Positions 1-7,700 of a stretch of 28,611 nucleotides of DNA are shown piece after piece; the first letter of the stretch is position 1, and each line of letters begins with the position of its first letter. The DNA lies in the NCBI GenBank assembly GCA_964474655.1, contig CAYYTU010000037.1, positions 1 to 28,611 on the forward strand. Reading direction: 5' to 3'. Position numbers and translations under genes: made by a program. The notes under the pieces were generated by a model. The model was given only the letters and a program-made list of their open reading frames with translations. It made no database searches and was not told the origin of the DNA. The stretch comes from CAYYTU01 sp964474655. Its GTDB lineage: Bacteria > Chloroflexota > Anaerolineae > B4-G1.

Positions 1-1629
1 CCTTCTGTTTTAATACTGTTGGCACTACTTCTGGCAATCGTTCCGACCGGGCGCACACAGGAGCCGCTCACGCCGCCCGATCCGCCCGAACCGTCCCGCG
101 CTTGCGAGTCGGAGGGACCGTGCAAGGACGCTGACGATCACTGGTACATGCCGGCGGACGCCCAACCCGATGGAGAAACACACGCGATGTCGCCCCAGGA
201 GACCGGCGGGCCGGATGACTTTGGCTACACCTGGGATGACTCGGTGGCGCTGAATTGGATCGACGCGACCAACGGCACCGATACTGGAATGAGTGGTAGC
301 AGCTCCAATCAAGCGGTAGGGCCTATATCTCTACCGTTTTCTTTCAAGTATTACGAGAACACCTATACCAGTCTTTACATTGCCGCCTCTGGTTATCTGG
401 CTTTCACTGAAGCTGATTACTGGACATGGCAATCACACATTCCATCGCCAGGGACACCCAACAACGTGGTGGCTCCGTACTGGACCCCACTAGGCTTGGC
501 TACAAGTGGCCCTGCTAACCGGGTGTATTACAAGAGCGGTGGTGCTGCTCCTGACCGCTATTTTGTGGTAGAGTGGTATCAGGTTCGCAATGACGACGAA
601 GTATACACATTCGAGGTTGTACTCCACGAGAACGGCGACATCACTTTCCAGTATCAAACGATGTCTTACACAGGAAGTTGGTCATGTGGAGCATCTGGCA
701 TTGAAGATTCGGCTGGCCTGGATGGGTTGGCCTACGTAGACTTCTGCGATCATGCCCCCTCCAACAAAGCCGTCCGCTTCTATCGCCCTGACCCTTCGGC
801 TCGGGTCAGTATTCGTCCCCTGCACCAAGGCCACTTCGTCCATGCCGGAGAGACCGCGACTTTCGAGATACCCATCCGCAACACTGGTGAGCTGGGCGCC
901 GACACCTACAACATCACTACCATCTCGTCCTGGCCCGTCTCTCTCTACGACGCCTCCGGTGCTCTCCTCACCGACACCGACGGCGACGGCACAATGGACA
1001 CCGGCAGCGTATCTCAGGGAGGCAGTACGACCGTAAAGGCCGAAGTGGAAGTCCCAAGCGTTGTCAACCCAGGCGAATCCAACGAGGTAGCGATCACCGT
1101 ACAATCCTCCAACGATACCGACAAGCACAAAAACCTGTTACTACGGACCAGTGTCCCGGCGCCCTTCGCTCAGGTCTACCGCGACAACGCCGATGGGGCC
1201 ATGAGCCTCTACCTGGCGCAGCCCGGCGATCAGAGTCTGAAGAAAACGACGGATGACTTCCATTATGGCTACGATATGGCTGTGGCCGAGATGCCCAACG
1301 GTTTCGCTTACGTCTGGAACAAACACAACTGGTCGGGCAGTTTCGGTACACGCGAGATCGAGTACACGCTGCTGGACAGCGACGGCAGCACCATCCGAGG
1401 GGTGAGCAAGTTGACCAACCATTCCGGCGCAACGATGAACACTTATGACTACGACCCCGCTGTAGCCGTGGCGCCCAACGGACACATCGGCGTGATATGG
1501 TACCGCTACCGCTACAACGACGACTACGAGAGCAACTACAACATCTACTACGCCGTCTTAGATCCCTCGGGCGCCATCGTCGTCCCGCCGACGAACCTGA
1601 CCAACGACACCCACTGGGGGTCAGGCTGA
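1..1629 (+). CDS. Secreted multidomain beta-sandwich/propeller protein, N-terminal part (5' partial, stops at in-frame UGA)
   Basis: The reading frame is open from base 1. The residues before the first usable start (TTG at 19) continue a hydrophobic run (VLILLALLLAIV), so the signal peptide is cut by the window edge and the true start lies upstream. After a Pro/Glu-rich linker comes a beta-rich domain (about residues 70-255) resembling the anchor-type modules of large secreted proteins. A NEW3/CARDB-like domain follows (about 265-375) with a calcium-loop-like DTDGDGTMD. The start of a propeller-like repeat region follows from about 390, with YDPAVAVAPNG and IYYAVLDPSG units. The frame ends at TGA 1627-1629, but the same frame continues with the same kind of repeats to 2742, so this is probably the front part of one ~900-residue exported protein. 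No catalytic motif was recognised; an adhesive or structural surface role is a guess. Confidence 0.75.
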   Translation, partial: PSVLILLALLLAIVPTGRTQEPLTPPDPPEPSRACESEGPCKDADDHWYMPADAQPDGETHAMSPQETGGPDDFGYTWDDSVALNWIDATNGTDTGMSGSSSNQAVGPISLPFSFKYYENTYTSLYIAASGYLAFTEADYWTWQSHIPSPGTPNNVVAPYWTPLGLATSGPANRVYYKSGGAAPDRYFVVEWYQVRNDDEVYTFEVVLHENGDITFQYQTMSYTGSWSCGASGIEDSAGLDGLAYVDFCDHAPSNKAVRFYRPDPSARVSIRPLHQGHFVHAGETATFEIPIRNTGELGADTYNITTISSWPVSLYDASGALLTDTDGDGTMDTGSVSQGGSTTVKAEVEVPSVVNPGESNEVAITVQSSNDTDKHKNLLLRTSVPAPFAQVYRDNADGAMSLYLAQPGDQSLKKTTDDFHYGYDMAVAEMPNGFAYVWNKHNWSGSFGTREIEYTLLDSDGSTIRGVSKLTNHSGATMNTYDYDPAVAVAPNGHIGVIWYRYRYNDDYESNYNIYYAVLDPSGAIVVPPTNLTNDTHWGSG

Positions 1630-1653
1630 GCGCCCCTCAACGTTCCACAGTTT

Positions 1654-2742
1654 GTGGAACCGAGGATCACAGCCACAGATGACAACCGTTTCGTGATGGC
1701 CTGGGAGCGAGCGGTCTACAAGGAGGCCGGTTGGCTGGAGGACATCTACTACACCGTACGTGATACGAGTGATAACGTCGTCAAAGGGATTACCAAGTTC
1801 ACCAACGGCGTGGCAGGTGAGGACTACTATGAGACCCCGACGGTGACCGCCCTGAGCGACAACCGGGCTTTCTTGGCCTACGAGGGGCCCACCAACGGCA
1901 TTTACTACGGAGTGATCAATAGCGCCGGCAACACGGTCCAGACCGAGATGTCAGCAGGCGACTGGGGCTCCAGACCCGACGCCGTGCAACTTTCGAACGG
2001 CAACATCGTTCTCGCCTGGGAGGGCAGCATCGATTTCGTCGTCATCGACGGCACCACGTACAGCGTGATCGATGGGCCAAACTGGTTGTACAACGAGGCA
2101 TCCGTCACCGGCGATGCTTACGTCTCCGTCACCGCCGACGAGGCCGGTCACGCTATCTTGACCTGGATGGACTACAATTGGAGTTACCGACGCAACCTCT
2201 ACTACGCTCTCGTAGATGGCAGTGGCAATGTGCTCACCGACCCGATGATCTTCCGCACCAGCCAGGCAACACATCCGCGCATCGACTCGGCCTACAACGG
2301 ATATGGCAATACCTCGTACAGCCTGGTCTCGCCAACCACGGGTGACGTGGACGCCTGGGTGACGTCCTCTCTCGTCGGTGCCCCACCAGAAGGTACAGCA
2401 ACAATCCCAGCCACTTTGGGTAATCACGGATCAACCCAAGCTACGTCGGTAGTGCTCACTGCCACATTGGATAACAACTTGAACTACAATTCAGCCTCAC
2501 CCGCGCCTGCATCAACCGGTGCTTACACCGCCGTATGGAATCTAGACGACATAGATTTCTTAGGCAGCGGTCGGGTTGTCCTGCAAACGGATGTCCCTTC
2601 CTCTACCATCGGCACACGCTATCCGGTGACCTGGACACTCGCATCGGCCGGACCGGAAGCTGATATGTCCAACAATACAACCACCACCGAGGTGATGTTA
2701 GCGCATCAAATATTCCTCCCCCTCATCTCCCGAGGGTATTAA
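1654..2742 (+). CDS. Secreted propeller/CARDB-like protein, C-terminal part after in-frame UGA
   Basis: This is in the same frame as the preceding segment and separated from it only by the UGA at 1627-1629. The first possible start (GTG 1654) has no Shine-Dalgarno sequence and there is no signal peptide, so independent translation is unlikely. The protein continues the propeller-like repeats (ATDDNRFVMAWER, ALSDNRAFLAYEG, LSNGNIVLAWEG). It then has a CARDB/DUF11-like beta domain (about residues 240-345) and ends in HQIFLPLISRGY. That tail resembles the C-terminal motif of the next gene (EHVFLPLVVR) and of many Chloroflexota exported proteins. Most likely this is the back half of the upstream gene, now split by a nonsense change or a sequence error. 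Function unknown. Confidence 0.65.
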   Translation: MEPRITATDDNRFVMAWERAVYKEAGWLEDIYYTVRDTSDNVVKGITKFTNGVAGEDYYETPTVTALSDNRAFLAYEGPTNGIYYGVINSAGNTVQTEMSAGDWGSRPDAVQLSNGNIVLAWEGSIDFVVIDGTTYSVIDGPNWLYNEASVTGDAYVSVTADEAGHAILTWMDYNWSYRRNLYYALVDGSGNVLTDPMIFRTSQATHPRIDSAYNGYGNTSYSLVSPTTGDVDAWVTSSLVGAPPEGTATIPATLGNHGSTQATSVVLTATLDNNLNYNSASPAPASTGAYTAVWNLDDIDFLGSGRVVLQTDVPSSTIGTRYPVTWTLASAGPEADMSNNTTTTEVMLAHQIFLPLISRGY

Positions 2743-2752
2743 CGCATCAGCA

Positions 2753-2787
2753 AGGCATCAGGGCAATCCCAAGTTGTCCTGATGCCT
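2753..2787 (+). terminator. Hairpin after first secreted-protein gene
   Basis: A 14-bp stem starts 10 bases after the stop codon. AGGCATCAGGGCAA pairs with TTGTCCTGATGCCT through one G-U pair, around a 7-base loop. No T-run follows, so it may be a weak or factor-assisted terminator or an mRNA-stabilising hairpin. Confidence 0.6.
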
Positions 2788-2923
2788 CCATCTTGCCACT
2801 CTTCCACAGAGATCAAGAGAGCAAAAACCGGTCGTCAGGACAATGATCGCACCATACGTCTACCAGGACCGGATTAAAAAGCGGCAAAAAAAATCGCCTA
2901 TCACCCTTCAGCAATAAATCACC

Positions 2924-2951
2924 TTGACAAATTCGAAAAACAGGATATATT
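2924..2951 (+). promoter_or_regulatory. Sigma70-type promoter for the protease gene
   Basis: TTGACA (2924-2929), a 16-base spacer and TATATT (2946-2951) form a near-consensus housekeeping promoter. The predicted start near 2958 gives a leader of about 180 bases before the ATG at 3138. The rest of the gene-free stretch 2788-3137 holds only A/T-rich DNA (an 8-A tract near 2886) and no convincing ORF. Confidence 0.6.
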
Positions 2952-3137
2952 CAGCAAACACCATCCACTGGTTCCTGCAAGATACAAGCCAGGAAATTAC
3001 TTCGATTTAGCTAGAATTGTAGGGCCACCTCCTCTACCCATCCTCACCATTCTTTCCCTGACCTCAACATATTCAGCTTAGCCCAGCACCGGCATCACGT
3101 TCGGATAGCCCTCACCAACCATTCATTAGGGGTCAAT

Positions 3138-4658
3138 ATGAAAATCTCATACGCCTTATGTCTTAGCCTGTCACTGATGCTGATACTGACAGGTGCCGTC
3201 GCGCCCGTCCAGGGCAGCACATCGCCCTCGGTGGGGGCAAGCCTCGACCGCTCTCTTGACGCTGCTTCCGCTACCTTCGCCGCGCCGGAGGCCGTCGACC
3301 CCTTTAGCAGCCAGGCCGTCGTCACCGCCGGCACGCCCATCACCACGACCTGGTCGGATGCGTGTGAGACGCCACCCGAGGGGGCGGTCGACACCCTCAA
3401 CGAGGCCGCCGAGCTATGGGGGACGTGGATCTCCTCCACGGTGCCCATCGAGGCGCAGGCGTGCTGGACGTACGATATCAGCATCCCCGGCGCAGCGGGT
3501 ACCGGGAGGCCCACGACGTACGTTTGGAACCCGTCCGGTGCACCCCTGCTGAACACGTCCTACCCCATGGCCCTGGCAAACACGCTGAGCGGCGTTAAGG
3601 GTGATGGCCCGGAGATCATGTTGGAGTTCAACGCCAATCAAAGCCTGAGCCTGGCGACGGCTTTGCACGAGTTGGCCCATGGCCTGGGCTTCCTGGGCCT
3701 TATGACTGTGGCGTCCAACATCGGTTTCTGCGGTGACAGCTTCGATAGCTACGGGTGCCCCAGCCCCTATGACCGGTTCGTAGTGGACAGCGAAGGCGTC
3801 CTGCTGCTCGATCTCCAGACCCCCGATCCCCGCGTGCTGGCGGACCGCCTCACCAGCGACGCCAACTTCGGCGGCCCCAACACGATCGCCGCCAACGGCG
3901 GGACGGCAGCCAAGCTGTACACCCCTGAACTCTGGGACAGATATAGCAGCCTCTCGCACCTTGATCGTGATACGTTTCAGTACACGCAGAACGGGCTGAT
4001 GGCCCCTTCCGCGTCGGGCAACCACCCCGGTCCGGTTGGGCTGGCGATCCTCCAGGATATGGGCTGGCTGCGCGTCGACGGCGTCCCCAACGTGGTCACC
4101 TCCGGGCCCCAGATCATCGGGGTGGACCAGACCGCGGCCCTTGACGGCGAGCTGGTCTGGTCGGGCTACGACGACCAATCGATCACTTACACCTGGACGG
4201 CGGACGACCAGAGCCCCATCACGCACACCGGGGAGTCCACCACGGACAGCGCGACTTTCACCTGGGCCACGCCCGGCAGGCGGCGCGTCACCCTCACGGC
4301 CACGGACGGCATCACAACGGCTTCCGCCACGCGCGATGCGCTCGTCTACGCCGTGAGCGTGGACGGACCGGCAGAGGCCGACACGGGCGAAGCTGCGACC
4401 TTTACCACGAGCGTCATGCCCGAGATCTGGACGCATCCCATCACCTACACCTGGCAGGCGACGGGCCAGACGCCGATCACGCACGTTGAGCGCTACGAGT
4501 TCGACGACAGCGCCACCTTTACCTGGCACAGTGGAGGCACCAAGACCGTCACGGTCACGGCCCGGATCGACCAGGTGACGATCCAGACCGGGCATACGAT
4601 TGAGATTGAGGGCCTCGTGCTCAATGAGCACGTCTTCCTGCCCCTGGTAGTCCGCTAG
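3138..4658 (+). CDS. Secreted metzincin-like zinc metalloprotease with PKD-type repeats
   Basis: The 506-residue protein starts at ATG 3138, with AGGGG five bases upstream. A signal peptide covers residues 1-26 (KISYALCLSLSLMLILTGA, cleavage near PVQG). The catalytic part (about 60-310) has the zinc motif HELAHGLGFLG at 177-187. There is no third ligand in the usual metzincin place. Instead a distal SHLD (His274) and a Met-turn-like GLMAP (286-290) follow, an arrangement like leishmanolysin-type (M8) proteases. A conserved-looking PGPVGLAILQDMGW closes the domain. Two PKD-like beta domains follow (about 325-405 and 410-490, with ITYTWTA and ITYTWQA plus TVTVTA strands), and the protein ends in the tail EHVFLPLVVR. 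It probably acts outside the cell on proteins. It is 66 bases upstream of the giant gene and likely co-transcribed. The M8 comparison is by motif spacing only. Confidence 0.8.
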   Translation: MKISYALCLSLSLMLILTGAVAPVQGSTSPSVGASLDRSLDAASATFAAPEAVDPFSSQAVVTAGTPITTTWSDACETPPEGAVDTLNEAAELWGTWISSTVPIEAQACWTYDISIPGAAGTGRPTTYVWNPSGAPLLNTSYPMALANTLSGVKGDGPEIMLEFNANQSLSLATALHELAHGLGFLGLMTVASNIGFCGDSFDSYGCPSPYDRFVVDSEGVLLLDLQTPDPRVLADRLTSDANFGGPNTIAANGGTAAKLYTPELWDRYSSLSHLDRDTFQYTQNGLMAPSASGNHPGPVGLAILQDMGWLRVDGVPNVVTSGPQIIGVDQTAALDGELVWSGYDDQSITYTWTADDQSPITHTGESTTDSATFTWATPGRRRVTLTATDGITTASATRDALVYAVSVDGPAEADTGEAATFTTSVMPEIWTHPITYTWQATGQTPITHVERYEFDDSATFTWHSGGTKTVTVTARIDQVTIQTGHTIEIEGLVLNEHVFLPLVVR

Positions 4659-4724
4659 AGCGGCCTTATTTGCAACGCGATTGGCAACCGGTCACAGCCA
4701 AGACCTCAGAGGAGCGATAGAACG

Positions 4725-7700
4725 ATGAAGAAACAGCGATCAGTTGCGTGGATTTTGGCCAGCTTATGCCTGATCATCCTGGGCGGATTGACGCTACTAC
4801 CCAGCGCAACGGTACGCCTGGCACTGGCGCAACCTCCGAAACCCGAACCGCCAACCGCGATGGACACCCTCGCGCCCCAAGCCACGTCCGACCTGGGCGA
4901 TCCGACGTCCATTACGATGGACGAGGAGGGCTATACCACCTGGACCTACGAATACCCGGCTGCGGACGACACTACCTACCATCCCTTCGGCGCCTTCCGC
5001 TGGCCCTTCGACCTCGGCACGCAGGATACCAGCGCGCTGAGTAACGTCACCCTGCGGCTGACCTACTTTCAGAACGGCTACGGCTCGCCCCCGTACGAGG
5101 ACGTCATGTGGGGGGTATCGCTCAACGGCAAGCTGGATAACCCGAACATCGTCGGCTTCATCGTCTCCAATCCGGCTTCACACGGCGTGAGGCCCGAGGT
5201 CGAGGATATTCCCCTATCTGAGTGGGATGGTTTGAGAGACGGTGAAAACAGCATCGACTTCGAGCCGTTTAACTACTGTCCTGATCTGTCGCTCGCCCAG
5301 TGCACCGTCGGTGGCCCCCTCAAGCTGGAGCTGCGCGCCCTGGCGGAGCTGGCGGTCAAAGAGGTCTGGCCCGCGCCCGACGCGGAGAACGTTTGGCCCG
5401 AGCAGCGGAGCGATTCCGAGATCCGCGTCCAGTTCACCACGGTGGTCTCCGAGACCACCGTCAACGAGAAGACCTTCACCCTGACCTACCGCGACGAGGA
5501 CTTAAATGAGGTGCCCGTCCCGGGGTCGATCGAGAAGCTTTCCAAGAAGGAGTTCCGCTTCCTGCCCGACCAGGACCTGATGCCCGGGATTCGCTATCGG
5601 GCGCGCATCTGGGGTGAGGAGGAGGCGTGGGAGGAGGGCTACGACCATTGGGTGCAGGATCTCATGGGCGGGCCGCTGGTGACCGGACGCACCTGGTTCT
5701 TCTGGACGATGCCCGATCTGCAGGTGACCGTCAAACCGGTGCAGATTCTCGAGAACGTGACCCTGATCGCCAACCGCCCCACCGTGGTGCGGACCTTCAT
5801 CCGCTGGGACCGTCAGGCGGGGGTCCACGAGCGCACCCAGGTCCCCACCGTCGAGGTCGACGACATCACGCTGGTGTGGATCAACACCGGTGGGGGCGCC
5901 GGGGACGGCACCACGACGTGGCGTCACGGCGCGTCGTGGCAGCCGGCCTACGGACCGGACTCGGCGATCCGGAAACGGGAGTATCGGACGTTCACCTTTG
6001 CCGAGGAGAGTTACGACAACCGCGAGAAGTATGACGCGCTCGACAGCGTCAATTACTACGGCTTCGCCCCGCCGGAGGCGGGGCAGTACGCCCTCACCGC
6101 GCGGGTGTTGGTCAACGATGACCAGGGACGCGCGCGGCCCTTCACGGGACGGGTGACGGTCCTCGCGAAGACGGCCAAGAGCATCTCCGTGCCGATGCGG
6201 GCGGTGGCCGTCGGGGACGACTACGGCAAGTCGGGCCGGGTGGATCTCAGCGCCACGATCAACAACAATGTCCGCGGGATGCGCGCGATCTATCCCACCT
6301 CCTACCTCGCCGGCCCTCTCGCTCCCGGTGCGATGGCCTACTACTCGCCGACCACCACGCTCTGGTGGGGTGACTGGAGCACCGAGCCGGGCGGCGCCTC
6401 TCCCAAGAAGTATCTGTTGCAGGAGATGAGCGCCCTCTGCGAGCGGACGACGGGATGCGACGCCATGGTGGGGTTGGCCCCGCCGGATTGGTTGGTGGAC
6501 AACGGCTTGACGACCTACTGGACCTCGAGCGCGCCGTTCGGCGCCTTGATCAAGAACGATAGCTCGAGCAGCAGCAGCCGCTACCTCGTGGCGCACGAAG
6601 TGGGCCATCTGCGCGGCTTCGAGCACGATGAAATTTCCGGTGGCGAGGGGTTTGACGTGCGCCGTCGCCAGGATATGCGCTACTCTGTTGACCAAGACAC
6701 CCTTGACTTTATGACGGAGGATCCCATCTCGTCGGCAGAGTGGCAACTGTGGATTGGCACGTCTCGCTATATCGACCTGGCGGAGTGGACCGGCGTGACG
6801 CCGTGGAGCGCCGCTCACAGCGCCTCCTCCGAGCCCCTGCTCCTGGTCTCCGGCGTAATCACGGAGAGCACGGGTGAGACGCAGCTCTTGCCGTGGTATC
6901 AGATGGAACCGCGCGAGTGGCGGTCTTCGGAAGACGACGGCCCCTACAGCCTGGTCTTCCTGGATGCCGCGAACGAGGTGCTCGACGGGTACACGCGCCC
7001 CTTCGCCGCAGGCGGGGGGCTGCAGTATGCAGCTCAGCAGGAGGACGGCACGGTCGAGGCCTCCACTGCGGACGATCCGGCTATCTTCACCTTCGTGACG
7101 CCCTATCCCGCCGGTGCAGCCAAGGCGCAGATCCGGCGTATCGCCGATGGCGCCGTGCTCGCTGAGGTGGTGGCAGGCACCGCGCCCACGGTGAGCATCA
7201 ACGATCCCGCCGACACGTGGACCGGGGCTCAGCCGCTCACCTGGCAGAGCGGGGGGAGCGCTCAGTACTTCGCCGTGGACGTCTCCACCGACGGCGGCGA
7301 GAGCTGGGAGGCGCTGGCGATCCATCTCACCGGAGACAGCACCACACTCCAGACCGCGGCCTTGCCCAACACCAGCGAGGCCTACGTGCGCGTCGCCGCC
7401 ACCAACGGCTTCCGCACGGCGACCGACACCGCCGGGCCCTTCACCATCGACAACCCGCCCCTCGTGGGCTACGTCGATCCAGCGGACGGCGCGACCGACG
7501 TCGGCATCCACGAGCTCGTCTACGCCGGGTTCCGCGACGCGATGAACGGCGCGACGCTTAACACCAACACCTTCACCCTCTCGGGGCCGTCGGGGCACGT
7601 GCCCGGCACGGTGACCTACGACAGCGAGGCGCGCGAGGCGACCTTCGACCCCACCACCCCGCTGGCCTACGCCACGACCTACACCGCCCGAGTGACCACC

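Noticed and set aside
1627..1629. UGA as selenocysteine or as a reassigned codon
   Set aside because: The preceding residues show no selenoprotein motif and I saw no convincing SECIS-like hairpin just downstream. TGA is used as a normal stop elsewhere (for example the sigma factor and the cytochrome), so genome-wide reassignment does not fit.
3414..4631. 405-codon minus-strand ORF opposite the protease gene
   Set aside because: Low-complexity Arg/Gly/Val/Asp composition with no motif; the plus frame has a signal peptide, zinc motif and tail.
5502..7598. 698-codon minus-strand ORF inside the giant secreted-protein gene
   Set aside because: It is a shadow of the high-GC coding frame: Arg/Gly/Val-rich, no domain resemblance, while the plus frame has clear protease and Ig-like motifs.
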